In this document: positions 15,758 to 25,518 of the stretch, one piece after another | Layout: the number at the start of each line of letters is the position of its first letter | Numbering within the stretch: the first letter of the stretch is position 1 | Program-made: the position numbers and the translations under genes | DNA from: Clostridiales bacterium DTU089 | GTDB taxonomy: Bacteria; Bacillota; Clostridia; Oscillospirales; Acutalibacteraceae | Direction: 5' to 3' | Length of the DNA stretch: 64,000 bases | Assembly: GCA_001513045.1 (NCBI GenBank) | Contig: LFSB01000002.1 | Span: forward strand, 1 to 64,000 | Notes under the pieces: generated by a model | Database searches by the model: none | The model's input: only the letters and a program-made list of their open reading frames with translations | Told to the model about the DNA's origin: nothing

Positions 15758-16340
15758 GGAAGAATTCAAAGAAATACTGCAAAAACGTCTGAGCACACCG
15801 AGGTATATTCACTCACTTAATGTTGCCCAAACAGCCCGTGAGCTTGCAATAAAGTACGGTGCGGACCCCGAAAAGGCATATACCGCCGGCCTGCTTCACG
15901 ACATACTCAAGGATGATGAAAAATCGGCACAGCGTGAATACCTTGAACGCAACGGAGTAATACTTACCGGGAGTGAGCGTCTTGCCCCTAAGCTGTGGCA
16001 CGCCATGGGCGCGCAGATATATTTAAAGCAGCAGCTCGGAATTGAGGACGCCGAAATCCTTTCGGCAGTGCGTTGGCATACAACCGCAAGGGCGGGCATG
16101 AGCGTGCTTGAAAAGGTGCTCTATATAGCGGATTTTATTTCAGCCGACCGGGTTTACGACGGAGTTGAGCGTATGCGCGAAAAAGCGGCGCAGAGCCTTG
16201 AAACGGCAATGCTTGAGGGGCTTCAGTTCACAATAATAGAGCTTGCAAACGCAGAGCGGACGATACATCCCGACACGCTTGCGGCATACAACGAAACAGT
16301 CTATATAAACGAAACATCGAAAAGGAGTGTCAGACAATGA
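15738..16340 (+). CDS. yqeK: YqeK-type HD-domain phosphohydrolase
   Basis: 200 residues. The HD-domain metal ligands are visible: H in RYIHSLNVA, HD in LLHDILKD, H in KLWHAMGA and D in YIADFIS. YqeK proteins hydrolyse diadenosine tetraphosphate symmetrically to ADP. Start at 15738 overlaps nadD; GGACGGAGGG in the nadD tail serves as ribosome site. The nadD-yqeK-rsfS order is widely conserved in Firmicutes. Its stop overlaps rsfS by four bases. Confidence 0.92.
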   Translation: MPMIAREEEFKEILQKRLSTPRYIHSLNVAQTARELAIKYGADPEKAYTAGLLHDILKDDEKSAQREYLERNGVILTGSERLAPKLWHAMGAQIYLKQQLGIEDAEILSAVRWHTTARAGMSVLEKVLYIADFISADRVYDGVERMREKAAQSLETAMLEGLQFTIIELANAERTIHPDTLAAYNETVYINETSKRSVRQ

Positions 16341-16687
16341 AAAACGAGCTTGTAAACAAGATAGTTAAGGTGCTTGACGACAAAAAAGCCATCGACATTA
16401 AGGTTATTGAAATCACCGAGCTTACCATAGTCGCGGATTATTTTATAATCGCGAGCGCCACCTCGAATACCCATGTAAAGGCTCTTGCAGATGAGGTTGA
16501 ATATCAGCTCAAGCAGGACGGAATCGCTCCCGAGCATATCGAGGGCAGAGCCACGGGCTGGATATTGCTTGACTACGGAACGGTTGTCGTTCACCTTTTC
16601 CTCGGCGAGTCAAGGGAGTTTTACAATCTTGAGCGTCTTTGGGCTGATGCGAAAATTACCGATATTTCGGATATAATTACAGAATAA
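16337..16687 (+). CDS. rsfS: Ribosomal silencing factor RsfS
   Basis: 116 residues, the usual size. RsfS binds L14 on the 50S subunit and blocks subunit joining under starvation. Family features: KAIDIKVIEI, VADYFIIASATSNTHVKALADEVE, GWILLDYGTVVVHLF and the terminal FYNLERLWADA. Overlaps yqeK by ATGA and stops 45 bases before leuS, so it is part of the T-box operon. Confidence 0.96.
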   Translation: MKNELVNKIVKVLDDKKAIDIKVIEITELTIVADYFIIASATSNTHVKALADEVEYQLKQDGIAPEHIEGRATGWILLDYGTVVVHLFLGESREFYNLERLWADAKITDISDIITE

Positions 16688-16697
16688 TTTTGAAAGG

Positions 16698-16736
16698 ATG
16701 CGCGCTTTGATAGCCGGCGCACGGTGGGTAAAATGA
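16698..16736 (+). other. Possible 12-codon leader mini-ORF overlapping leuS
   Basis: ATG at 16698 reads 12 codons ([12 protein letters not shown]) to a TGA at 16734-16736 that overlaps the leuS ATG as ATGA. GAAAGG lies directly against its ATG, so initiation would be weak. Because leuS itself lacks a well-placed Shine-Dalgarno, coupled re-initiation is conceivable. Low confidence. Confidence 0.3.
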
Positions 16737-19138
16737 ATTACGATTTTAAAACAACAGAAAAAAAGTGGCAGGATAAATGGGAGGAAACCGGAGTTTTCCA
16801 TGCAAGCACCGACTATACTATGCCGAAGTTTTATTGCCTTGTTGAGTTTCCCTATCCCTCGGGGCAGGGTCTTCACGTGGGTCATCCGCGTTCCTATACG
16901 GCACTTGATATCGTTGCGCGTAAAAAGCGTCTTCAGGGCTATAATGTTCTGTACCCCATGGGCTGGGACGCCTTCGGTCTGCCGACGGAAAACTTTGCGA
17001 TAAAAAATCATATTCATCCCGAAATAGTTACAAAGAACAATATTGCTCATTTTACACAGCAGCTTAAATCTCTCGGCTTTTCGTTCGACTGGAGCCGTGA
17101 GGTCAACACCACCGACCCGGAGTATTTCAAATGGACACAGTGGATATTTATTCAGCTGTTCAAAAAGGGTCTTGCATATAAGACGGAAATGCCGGTCAAC
17201 TGGTGCACCTCCTGCAAGTGCGTGCTTGCAAACGAGGAGGTTGTAGGCGGCGTGTGCGAGCGTTGCGGCAGCGAGGTTGTAAGAAAGGTAAAAAGCCAGT
17301 GGATGCTCAAAATTACAGAGTATGCCGAGCGTCTGATAAATGACCTTGACGACCTTGATTACATAGAGCGTGTGAAGATTCAGCAGAAGAACTGGATAGG
17401 CCGCTCAACCGGAGCCGAGGTTGATTTTACAGCCACAACCGGTGACACACTTACCGTATATACCACGCGTCCGGATACGCTTTTCGGTGCAACGTATATG
17501 GTTATGTCTCCTGAGCATCCGCTTATTGAAAAGTGGGCGGACAAACTTGAAAACATAGACGCAATCAAGGCCTACCGTGATGAGGCGGCAAGAAAAAGCG
17601 ATTTTGAGCGCACCGAGGTCAACAAGGATAAAACAGGTGTCCGTCTTCAGGGCGTAAGTGCGATAAATCCCGTAAACGGCACAGAGATTCCGATATTTAT
17701 TTCCGATTACGTCCTTGTGTCCTACGGCACGGGAGCGATAATGGCGGTTCCGGGTCACGACACAAGAGACTGGGAATTTGCAAAGAAATTTGAACTGCCG
17801 ATAATTGAGGTTGTCAAGGGCGGAGATGTCGAAAAAGAGGCATTTACCGACTGTGCAACAGGCGTAATGGTGAATTCCGGCTTCCTTACCGGTATGTCTG
17901 TGGAGGATGCCAAAAAAGCTATAACCGAGTGGCTTCAAAAGGAAAACAAGGGTCATTCAAAGGTCAATTACAAGCTGCGTGACTGGGTGTTCTCGCGTCA
18001 AAGATACTGGGGCGAGCCGATTCCGATAGTCAAGTGCGAAAAGTGCGGCTATGTTCCGCTGCCGGAGAGTGAGCTTCCGCTCAGGCTGCCGATGGTTGAA
18101 TCCTATGAGCCGACAGAAAACGGCGAATCACCCCTCGCTCCGCTTACCGACTGGGTGAATACAACCTGCCCGGTCTGCGGTGGAAAAGCCACACGCGAGA
18201 CAGATACCATGCCGCAGTGGGCGGGTTCATCGTGGTATTTCCTGCGCTACTGCGACCCGCACAATTCCGATGCTCTTGCATCCGAGGAAGCGCTCAATTA
18301 CTGGCTGCCGGTCGATTGGTATAACGGCGGAATGGAGCACACAACGCTTCACCTGCTTTACAGCCGCTTCTGGCACAAATTCCTCTATGACATAGGTGCT
18401 GTTCCTACCAGGGAGCCTTATGCGAAGCGTACGAGCCACGGCATGATACTCGGAGAAAACGGCGAAAAAATGAGCAAATCCAGAGGCAATGTTGTCAATC
18501 CGGACGATATAGTCAATGAATACGGAGCAGACACAATGCGTCTTTATGAGATGTTCATAGGCGATTTTGAGAAGGCGGCGCCGTGGAACTCGGCTTCAAT
18601 AAAGGGCTGCAAGCGTTTTGTTGACCGCTTCTGGGCTCTTCAGGACATCGTTTGTGACGGTGAGGGCTATACTCCGGCGCTTGAGAGTGCCTTCCACAAG
18701 ACGATAAAAAAGGTCACACAGGATATAGATTCTCTCAAAGCCAACACCGCAATAGCCGCAATGATGTCGCTGCTCAACGGAATTTACGAGCAGGGAAGGG
18801 TTACGGCGGATGAGCTGAAAACTCTCACAATACTTCTCAATCCCTTTGCTCCTCATGTTACCGAGGAGCTGTGGAGTGTCATGAATTTCGGCGGCACTGT
18901 TACGGAGCAGAGCTGGCCGGAGTATGACGAAGAAAAGTGCAAGGAGGACACCGTTGAAATAGCTGTCCAGATAAACGGAAAAATCCGTCAGCGCATCAAT
19001 GTTGCCGCCGATATATCTCAGCAGGACGCTCTTGCACTTGTCAAGGCTGATGAGAAGATTGCGGCAGAGCTTGAGGGCAAAACCGTAATTAAGGAGCTTT
19101 ATGTCAAGGGCAAGCTTGTAAATATAGTAGTAAAATAA
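16733..19138 (+). CDS. leuS: Leucyl-tRNA synthetase
   Basis: 801 residues from ATG 16733 (a GTG three codons earlier is also possible). HIGH motif appears as [16 protein letters not shown], with the KMSKS motif as [16 protein letters not shown]; zinc-knuckle [18 protein letters not shown] and the [12 protein letters not shown] editing domain are present. Charges tRNA-Leu. It is the fourth gene of the operon led by a T-box with a CTC leucine specifier, which gives a direct feedback loop. The ribosome-binding site is weak: GAAAGG is about 35 bases upstream, so translation may depend on coupling. Confidence 0.97.
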   Translation: MNYDFKTTEKKWQDKWEETGVFHASTDYTMPKFYCLVEFPYPSGQGLHVGHPRSYTALDIVARKKRLQGYNVLYPMGWDAFGLPTENFAIKNHIHPEIVTKNNIAHFTQQLKSLGFSFDWSREVNTTDPEYFKWTQWIFIQLFKKGLAYKTEMPVNWCTSCKCVLANEEVVGGVCERCGSEVVRKVKSQWMLKITEYAERLINDLDDLDYIERVKIQQKNWIGRSTGAEVDFTATTGDTLTVYTTRPDTLFGATYMVMSPEHPLIEKWADKLENIDAIKAYRDEAARKSDFERTEVNKDKTGVRLQGVSAINPVNGTEIPIFISDYVLVSYGTGAIMAVPGHDTRDWEFAKKFELPIIEVVKGGDVEKEAFTDCATGVMVNSGFLTGMSVEDAKKAITEWLQKENKGHSKVNYKLRDWVFSRQRYWGEPIPIVKCEKCGYVPLPESELPLRLPMVESYEPTENGESPLAPLTDWVNTTCPVCGGKATRETDTMPQWAGSSWYFLRYCDPHNSDALASEEALNYWLPVDWYNGGMEHTTLHLLYSRFWHKFLYDIGAVPTREPYAKRTSHGMILGENGEKMSKSRGNVVNPDDIVNEYGADTMRLYEMFIGDFEKAAPWNSASIKGCKRFVDRFWALQDIVCDGEGYTPALESAFHKTIKKVTQDIDSLKANTAIAAMMSLLNGIYEQGRVTADELKTLTILLNPFAPHVTEELWSVMNFGGTVTEQSWPEYDEEKCKEDTVEIAVQINGKIRQRINVAADISQQDALALVKADEKIAAELEGKTVIKELYVKGKLVNIVVK

Positions 19139-19168
19139 CTTTGCAAATGCAATTTTGAGGTGATATAC

Positions 19169-20833
19169 ATGGAGTTTTTAGAGCGTACATTAGGGGAGCA
19201 GCTTTCATATCTTGCAAAAAAATACCCCGACGATAACATGATAAACTATACCGACCGCGACTATAAACGCACCTTCAGCGAGTTCAATGAGGAGTGTGAA
19301 ACAATTGCGCGCGGATTCATGGCGCTGGGGCTTGAAAAAGGCTCGCACATTTCAATATGGGCGACAAATGTCCCCGCGTGGCTGCTGACATTCTTCGGCA
19401 GCGCAAAGATGGGCGGAGTGCTTATTACCGTCAATACGAGCTATAAGCGCTTTGAGCTTGAATATCAGCTGCGCCAGTCGGATTCCGACGCCATTGTGCT
19501 TATTGACGGCTTCAAGGGCACAAGCTACATAGACATAATAAATGAGCTTTGCCCGACGCTTAAAGATTCACAGCCCGGAAAGCTCAATGATGCAAAGCTG
19601 CCTCATCTCAAGAGTGTCATATATGCCGGAGATGCCGAATGTCCGGCGGGCATGGTCGCGTGGAAGGATTTATATACTCTTGCTGAAAAGATACCCTATG
19701 ATGAGTATTGTGTCGTGCGCGACAGCTGCGATTGCAAGGAGGTAGTTAATATTCAGTACACCTCCGGCACCACAGGCTTCCCCAAGGGCGTAATGCTCAC
19801 ACATTACAACATTCTCAACAACGGTCAGACAATAGGCGACGGTATGGCGTTCACGCATGACGACAAGCTTTGCATAGTTGTTCCGTTCTACCATTGCTTC
19901 GGCATGGTGCTTGCGCTTATGTCATGTATCACCCACGCAACCCCGTTTGTTCCGGTTGACATCTATTCCCCGAAAAAGGTTATGGATGCGCTTGTGGGCG
20001 AGGGCTGCACGGCGGTTCACGGTGTGCCGACTATGTTTATAGGTATGCTTGAGCATCCGGATTTTGAGAAGTATGATTTCAGCCGTATGCGCACCGGAAT
20101 AATGGCAGGCTCACCCTGCCCGATAAAGACCATGCATGATGTTCAGGAAAAGATGAACATGACGGATATAGTCATAGTCTTCGGTCAGACAGAGGCGGCT
20201 CCCGGCTGCACAATGACCACCACGGACGATTCCGTAGAGCGCCGCTGTTCAACCGTGGGCAAGGCGTTCCCCGGAGTGGAGTGTAAAATAGTGGACCCCG
20301 AAAGCGGCGCAACCCTTCCGGCAGGCAAGATTGGCGAGTTTTGCGCGAGGGGATACAACATAATGAAGGGCTATTACAAGATGCCCGAGGCGACCGCACA
20401 GGCAATAGATAAGGACGGTTGGCTGCATTTCGGAGACCTTGCGGTGTGCGACGAGCACGGCTACTACAAGGTTGAGGGCAGACTCAAGGATATGATAATC
20501 CGCGGAGGCGAGAATATTTATCCCAAGGAGCTTGAGGAGTGCCTTTACAGACACGAGAAGGTCAAGGATGTTCAGGTTATCGGTGTGCCCAGCAAGAAGT
20601 ACGGTGAGGAGATATGCGCGTGCGTCATCGTCCGTGAGGGCGAAACGCTCACCGAGGACGATATAAAAGCGTACTACAAGGAAAATGTTGCCTTCTTTAA
20701 AATCCCGAGCTATGTATGGATAATGGACGAATTCCCCATGACCTCAAGCGGAAAAATTCAAAAGGTTGTTCTGCGTGAACAGGCTGTTGAAAAATACGCA
20801 TTGCATGCGGCAAGCTCAATTGAGACAGCATAA
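19169..20833 (+). CDS. AMP-dependent acyl-CoA synthetase
   Basis: 554 residues from ATG 19169 with GAGGTG seven bases upstream. Adenylate-forming enzyme: core motif YTSGTTGFPKGVMLTH near residue 196, VFGQTEAAPG, then WLHFGDLAV and GRLKDMIIRGGENIYPKELEE, with the catalytic lysine in SSGKIQKV near the C-terminus. It would activate a medium- or long-chain fatty acid (or other carboxylate) to acyl-CoA. It lies 30 bp after leuS with no terminator between, so it may be transcribed from the T-box operon. Acid specificity cannot be read here. Confidence 0.92.
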   Translation: MEFLERTLGEQLSYLAKKYPDDNMINYTDRDYKRTFSEFNEECETIARGFMALGLEKGSHISIWATNVPAWLLTFFGSAKMGGVLITVNTSYKRFELEYQLRQSDSDAIVLIDGFKGTSYIDIINELCPTLKDSQPGKLNDAKLPHLKSVIYAGDAECPAGMVAWKDLYTLAEKIPYDEYCVVRDSCDCKEVVNIQYTSGTTGFPKGVMLTHYNILNNGQTIGDGMAFTHDDKLCIVVPFYHCFGMVLALMSCITHATPFVPVDIYSPKKVMDALVGEGCTAVHGVPTMFIGMLEHPDFEKYDFSRMRTGIMAGSPCPIKTMHDVQEKMNMTDIVIVFGQTEAAPGCTMTTTDDSVERRCSTVGKAFPGVECKIVDPESGATLPAGKIGEFCARGYNIMKGYYKMPEATAQAIDKDGWLHFGDLAVCDEHGYYKVEGRLKDMIIRGGENIYPKELEECLYRHEKVKDVQVIGVPSKKYGEEICACVIVREGETLTEDDIKAYYKENVAFFKIPSYVWIMDEFPMTSSGKIQKVVLREQAVEKYALHAASSIETA

Positions 20834-20848
20834 AAAGACAAGTAAAAA

Positions 20849-20885
20849 AATCCGCAATATCCGAAAGGATATTGCGGATTTTTAT
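20849..20885. terminator. Strong bidirectional terminator
   Basis: A perfect 14-bp stem, AATCCGCAATATCC (20849-20862) with its inverse at 20867-20880, around a GAAA tetraloop, with T-rich sequence after it and A7 before it. It separates the acyl-CoA synthetase gene from the convergent LRR gene. Confidence 0.95.
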
Positions 20886-20895
20886 TCGGTTGATT

Positions 20896-23751
20896 TTATT
20901 TGTCTTCTTCTGCAGCCGTGGCTTCTTCAGCGGAAGCAGTGTCTTCGGCGGAAGCGGGGTCTTCGGCGGAAGCGGGGTCTGCGGTTTTGTTTTCTTCAAG
21001 CTCGGTAAGGATTTCCTCTTTAAGCTCGTCGAGTGATTTGTCTTCCTTTGCACCCTTCTTCTTCATGCTGAGAACAACGACTGCCGCGATAACAACAACA
21101 AGAATGATAAAGGCGATAAGGATTGTGGAATTGTCGCCTTCCTTGATTTCTGTCTCGGTACCGTCGGCAGCGCGGACGAAGAAGGTCTTGGTGTTGGCGA
21201 TTGTGTAGGTTCTGGTGTAATCGTTTTCACTGTCGCCGACGAAGGCTATCTTCTTGTGGCAGTTGTTAAATGCATTGCTTTCAAACATTTTGACTGTTCC
21301 GGGTACATAAACCTTCTTGAGGTTCTTACAGCCGTCAAACATGGATGCCGCAACAACGGTAAGTCCCTTGGGAAGCTCGATTTCGGTGAAGGCCTTGCAG
21401 CCCGCGAAGGCTTCCTGACCGATTTCGGTTACAGATGCGGGTATTTTTACGTTTTCAAGGCTGCTGCAGTTTTTGAATGCCGCAACGCCTATGCGGATGA
21501 GCGACTCGGGAAGTGTGACCTTCTTGAGCTTGTCGCAACCGTCAAACGCGTTTGCTGCGATTATCTTAGTGCCTTCCTTGACGGTTATCTCGGTTGCATA
21601 ATCGGTAGTTTTATCATCAACCTTGGTGGTTTTGAATTTGTAGAGCGTGGAGCCTATGTAGAGCTCGCCGTCGGGCTGAGCGTCATACCATTTTGTACCG
21701 TCTGCAAAGTCAACGTCGGGATACAGCGCGGTGTCGGCGGAAACGGTAATGGTTCCGAGTGCCGAGCAATCCTTGAAAGCATACGCGCCGAGGAAGGTGA
21801 CTGATGCGGGAACAATAACGGAGGTTATTGCGGAGCACTCTCTGAATGCCGAGGAGCCGATTGTTTCAACTGTTTCGGGGATAACAACGGACGCGAGCTT
21901 TACGCAGCCTCTGAACGCGGAATCGCCGATAGAGGTTATTTTTGCACCGCCGAAATCAACGGAAGCAAGGTTCGGGCAACCGGAGAAAGTACCGTTGCTG
22001 ATTGCGGTGAGCGCCGCGGGAAGCACTGCGGCGGTAAGCGCTGTGCACTTTGAAAACGCGTATTCGCCGATTTCCTTAACTGTTGAGGGTATCGAAACAG
22101 CGGATATGCTGTTGCAGTCATAGAAAGTATATGCAGAGATTTTCTCGAGCCCTTCGGGGAGGGTTGCTGTAAGAAGACCGGTGCACTCGTAGAAAGCATA
22201 TTCACCGATTTCCTTTACGGTTGAGGGGATGGTCATTGAGGTCAGAGAAGCTGCTGCGGTGAAAGCTCCGTCTGCTATCTTGGTTACGCTTGCGGGTATG
22301 GCATAGGTGGTTTCCGCCTTAGTTGCGGGATAGAGGTAAAGAACCGTCATATCCTTGTTGTAAAGTACGCCGTCCACACTTGCGTAAGCGGTATTTGCAG
22401 CGTCAACATTGACAGCCTTGAGAGCGTCTATTTCAAAGAATGCAAGCTCCTCAATGGTTTTCACACTTGCGGAAATGTTGACGGTTTCTATTTTTGAGCA
22501 ATCCCAGAAGGCGTTGGCGGAGATTGTCTCAACACCGTCACCTATTGTAAGAGCTGTTGCCTCGGAGCAGGCGGCAAATGCTGATTTGCCGATGCTCTTT
22601 ACGGAGCCGGGAATATTTATTTCGGTCAGAGCCTTGCAGCCGTAGAAAGCATACTGAGCAATTTCCTTAGTGCCGCCGAAGTCGATGGTTGCAAGCTTGG
22701 TGCAGTTCTGGAAGGCGTTGTCGCCTATGTATATCATTGAGGCGGGAAGCTTGATGGAGGTAAGGTTTTCATAGCCGTTGAAGGCGTTGGTGCTTATGGC
22801 AGTGGTGCCTTCCTTGATTTCTATGCTGCCCTTATCCTCAGCAATCTTGCCCTTGTATTTGTACGCTATTGTGCCGATGTATGTGACAGAATTGTCATCC
22901 TGCTGAGTGAACCAGCCTGTATCCGCAAACGCGTCATTACCGAGCTTGGTTATGTTCTGTCCGAGCTTGATGTCAAAGTATGCGGAGCATTCAGCAAAGG
23001 CTCTTTCGCCGATTTCAACAGCGGAGGTTCCGTAGTTTACTTCATAAAGAGCGCCGCACTTTGAGAACGCCTCTTTTCCGATTGACTCAAGAGCATCGGA
23101 AAATGTTATGGTGGAGAAGGAGGAGCAGCCCGTAAATGCGTTGGCTTCAATTACCTTTACGCCGCTCATAACGCCGGTAGGCTTCTCGGAGGTTCCGAAT
23201 TCAGAGAGAGCGGAGCATCCGTTAAAAGCATTTTTGCCTATTGTTTCAACGCTTTGGGTGAATAGCATCTGCTCAAGGCTTGTGCAGCCCGCGAAAGCGC
23301 TTTCGGGGATAAGCTTTACGCCTTCGGGGAAGGAAATCTTCGCAAGAGCGTTGCACTTTGCAAATGCAAATTTACCTATGGATTCAAGAGAGGAGGGCAT
23401 GTTTACCTTTTCGAGCAGCGAGCATCCGTAGAAAGCGCGCTCGCCGATAACCTTTACGGTGTCGGGGAGGGTGATTTTCTGGAGTCCGGTGCAGGAGTTG
23501 AAGGCGTCATCGCCGATTTCGGTGACATTTTTGCCGCCAACCTGAGCGGGTACTTCATAGGAGCCGGAAAGTGAAAGGCTAAAATTAGAAAGAGTAACGC
23601 CGTCGGCATTGTCCGCGACATCATATTCTTTATCCTCCGCAAAGGAGATAACTCCGAACGCGGGAATAAGCAGCGACATCACCATTGCCGCGCAGAGCAG
23701 CAGGGAAACCGACTTTCCGAGCCTTGATTTAACTGAGGGTTGCAGTACCAT
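20896..23751 (-). CDS. BspA-like leucine-rich repeat surface protein
   Basis: 951 residues. A signal peptide (hydrophobic SLLLCAAMVMSLLIPAFGVI, then AEDKEYD) is followed by more than 25 LRR_5/BspA-type repeats of about 23 residues with patterns such as IGDDAFNSCTGLQKITLP and IGERAFYGCSLLEKVNMP. Two short interruptions with YIGxxxYKYK (near 290 and 700) break the solenoid. Near residue 870 lies a single membrane helix (ILIAFIILVVVIAAVVVLSM), then KKK and an acidic cytoplasmic tail ending in (DPASAE) repeats. The repeats probably bind host or microbial ligands outside; the fixed C-terminal helix rather than LPXTG or choline binding anchors it. AAGGAGG lies upstream of the ATG. Confidence 0.92.
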   Translation of the reverse strand: MVLQPSVKSRLGKSVSLLLCAAMVMSLLIPAFGVISFAEDKEYDVADNADGVTLSNFSLSLSGSYEVPAQVGGKNVTEIGDDAFNSCTGLQKITLPDTVKVIGERAFYGCSLLEKVNMPSSLESIGKFAFAKCNALAKISFPEGVKLIPESAFAGCTSLEQMLFTQSVETIGKNAFNGCSALSEFGTSEKPTGVMSGVKVIEANAFTGCSSFSTITFSDALESIGKEAFSKCGALYEVNYGTSAVEIGERAFAECSAYFDIKLGQNITKLGNDAFADTGWFTQQDDNSVTYIGTIAYKYKGKIAEDKGSIEIKEGTTAISTNAFNGYENLTSIKLPASMIYIGDNAFQNCTKLATIDFGGTKEIAQYAFYGCKALTEINIPGSVKSIGKSAFAACSEATALTIGDGVETISANAFWDCSKIETVNISASVKTIEELAFFEIDALKAVNVDAANTAYASVDGVLYNKDMTVLYLYPATKAETTYAIPASVTKIADGAFTAAASLTSMTIPSTVKEIGEYAFYECTGLLTATLPEGLEKISAYTFYDCNSISAVSIPSTVKEIGEYAFSKCTALTAAVLPAALTAISNGTFSGCPNLASVDFGGAKITSIGDSAFRGCVKLASVVIPETVETIGSSAFRECSAITSVIVPASVTFLGAYAFKDCSALGTITVSADTALYPDVDFADGTKWYDAQPDGELYIGSTLYKFKTTKVDDKTTDYATEITVKEGTKIIAANAFDGCDKLKKVTLPESLIRIGVAAFKNCSSLENVKIPASVTEIGQEAFAGCKAFTEIELPKGLTVVAASMFDGCKNLKKVYVPGTVKMFESNAFNNCHKKIAFVGDSENDYTRTYTIANTKTFFVRAADGTETEIKEGDNSTILIAFIILVVVIAAVVVLSMKKKGAKEDKSLDELKEEILTELEENKTADPASAEDPASAEDTASAEEATAAEEDK
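20938..20985. repeat. 18-bp tandem repeat in the acidic tail of the LRR protein
   Basis: The unit GTCTTCGGCGGAAGCGGG occurs about two and a half times with slight variation. It codes for the ASAEDP-type repeats of the cytoplasmic tail. Copy number may vary between strains. Confidence 0.7.
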
Positions 23752-23842
23752 TAACAGTTCCTCCTTAAAAGGTGTTTGTGTTTTACGGGTGCCTGAAAAA
23801 CGCGGAAAAACGTAAAATTACAAAATTTTACACATTGAACAT

Positions 23843-23871
23843 ATTTTACGCTATCGCAGTATGAATGTCAA
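23843..23871 (-). promoter_or_regulatory. Promoter of the LRR surface protein gene
   Basis: On the minus strand, TTGACA (23871-23866), a 17-bp spacer and TAAAAT (23848-23843), about 90 bases upstream of the ATG. Confidence 0.85.
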
Positions 23872-23909
23872 GACTTATTGTGCATTTTGTACACGGTTTA
23901 TATGCGGTT

Positions 23910-24821
23910 TTACCAGGTGATATAGAAGTCGTTTCCGGTGCGCCTGAAGGTGTAGGGAGTGATGATAGCATTCTTTAAGCCCTTGTGCAAGCCTATCTCA
24001 AAAGCGTCCGCAAGAGCTGTATCGTCCCAGCTGATTACGCACTTGAGCTGAAGCTCAAGCGGAATGGCAACATTGAGAAGCTTGAAGCCGGTCAGCCACC
24101 AGTGCTTTTCGGGGCCTCTGCTGAAGTAGAACTTTCCGTCCTTGTAAACATCCATCTTCATCATGACGAGGTCTTCATCACCGACGCAGTCATAATGGGC
24201 AATTTTACGACTTTCGGGCTTATAGTACATGCCTATTTCCGCTCCGACGGTTATGCCGTATTGCCCCTTCCAGAGCTGGCACATCCAGTTCTTCCCGCCG
24301 TAATCGAAATATATTCTTTCGGTGCTGTATATCATTCCGGTTCTCGGAGCGGCTATATCATAAATTATGTTGAAGCCGAAATGGCGCTGCAGCGGATAGA
24401 GTACTGAATAGAAAAGGTCATTTTCCGCATCGTATGCGAAGCCTGCGAGATTGAGCACCTTTTCGGCCGCGCTGCGGTCATTGTATGCATCGCCTCCGGC
24501 ACTTGTTGTGGGTACGGTGGTTGTGCGCGAGGCAGCGGTGGTTGCGGTGGAGTCCGATACAGGCTTGTTCGAGGGCGGGGTGTTTGAATCGCCGGACGGC
24601 TGCCTTGAGGCGGCTGTACTGTCATCTGAAGGCTGTTGAGCCGTTGTGGGCTCATCGGGCACGGTTGTTACAGGTGCTGTTGTTCCGGCAACTTCAACCG
24701 GAGCCTTGGTTGAACCGTCAGTCGTCTTGTCGGTTGTACCTGAAACATCGTTCTTGCCGCAGGCGCAGAAAAGCGAGACTAAAGCAAGAACCAGTGCTGT
24801 GAGTCTGAAAAGCTTTTTCAT
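23910..24821 (-). CDS. Putative lipoprotein with Thr/Pro-rich linker and DUF4474-like domain
   Basis: 303 residues. Signal: MKKLFRLTALVLALVSLFCAC, with C21 as the likely lipidated cysteine; the lipobox (FCAC) is imperfect. Residues 25-115 are a low-complexity Thr/Pro/Ser/Ala spacer. The folded part (118-303) contains FGFNIIYDIAAPRTGMIY, WKGQYGITVGAEIG and a C-terminal region with TWSWD-like tryptophans; this resembles DUF4474, of unknown function, found in Firmicutes. No catalytic motif is visible. AGGAGGACG precedes the ATG. It lies downstream of GtrA on the same strand but 218 bases away, so probably has its own promoter. Confidence 0.65.
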   Translation of the reverse strand: MKKLFRLTALVLALVSLFCACGKNDVSGTTDKTTDGSTKAPVEVAGTTAPVTTVPDEPTTAQQPSDDSTAASRQPSGDSNTPPSNKPVSDSTATTAASRTTTVPTTSAGGDAYNDRSAAEKVLNLAGFAYDAENDLFYSVLYPLQRHFGFNIIYDIAAPRTGMIYSTERIYFDYGGKNWMCQLWKGQYGITVGAEIGMYYKPESRKIAHYDCVGDEDLVMMKMDVYKDGKFYFSRGPEKHWWLTGFKLLNVAIPLELQLKCVISWDDTALADAFEIGLHKGLKNAIITPYTFRRTGNDFYITW

Positions 24822-24989
24822 ATTCGTCCTCCTGTTTCGCTGTACACTTTATATATACCTTATATAGTGTTTTTGTTATTGTATCACAGATTTGAAGATT
24901 ATGTTATCGGCAAAATCAACAATTAACGGACTGCGTTTTTGGTTAATTCGTACATAAGAAAAGTCGGCTGCGGATTTTTTTAATTATTC

Positions 24990-25017
24990 TTGAACTTTTC
25001 CGGTAAAAATGTATAAT
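24990..25017 (+). promoter_or_regulatory. Orphan plus-strand promoter facing into gtrA antisense
   Basis: TTGAAC (24990-24995), 16-bp spacer and TATAAT (25012-25017) on the plus strand. No plus-strand gene follows until 25578; a transcript would run antisense through gtrA. Could be chance in AT-rich sequence or the source of an antisense RNA. Confidence 0.35.
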
Positions 25018-25039
25018 GATTATAGCAATAAGCGTTATT

Positions 25040-25486
25040 TTAGTTGCCCTTGCTCTTTTTTCTGAAAATGATAACCTTGCTGAAGATATAATTTAGTATT
25101 ACGACCACTACGCTTATAACCATTTTTGCAATAAAGCCGTCAACACCGAACAGGGATTGGTTGAGTCCCGCGCTTACAAGCAGAGGAAGCCCGATTATTT
25201 CAACAGCGCCGGAAAATGCTCTGGCACCTACAAACAACGCAAATTCCTTTGCAAATCCGGCAGGGTCTGTTACCTTGCTTTCAAAAACCCATTTGCGGTT
25301 TGTGAAATATGCAAAAAGCACACCGGCAACCCATGCGATTACGTTGCTGGTGTTCATGCCGAGCCCGGCAAATTTTTCAAGCACACCGTAGGTTGACCAG
25401 TTTAGCAGTGTGGTGAGTCCGCCGAAAATGAGATATAAAAGTATCTCACGGTATTTTATAATAAGCTTTTTTACGTTTTCAATCAT
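25040..25486 (-). CDS. GtrA-family membrane protein
   Basis: 148 residues with four predicted membrane helices. Typical GtrA/DPMS features: LIFGGLTTLLNWSTYGVL at the start, VLFAYFTNRKWVF in the middle and NYIFSKVIIFRKK at the end. GtrA proteins are thought to help flip or deliver lipid-linked sugars used in surface polysaccharide modification. No glycosyltransferase is adjacent. A consensus minus-strand promoter lies 35-60 bases upstream of the ATG. Confidence 0.88.
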   Translation of the reverse strand: MIENVKKLIIKYREILLYLIFGGLTTLLNWSTYGVLEKFAGLGMNTSNVIAWVAGVLFAYFTNRKWVFESKVTDPAGFAKEFALFVGARAFSGAVEIIGLPLLVSAGLNQSLFGVDGFIAKMVISVVVVILNYIFSKVIIFRKKSKGN

Positions 25487-25518
25487 TATAAATTCCTCTG
25501 TTCTGCAATAGTTATAAA

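Noticed and set aside
20896..23751. Repeating spaced pattern that could look like a CRISPR array
   Set aside because: The repeats are the coding units of the leucine-rich protein, of about 69 bases with diverged sequence, not exact repeats with unique spacers.
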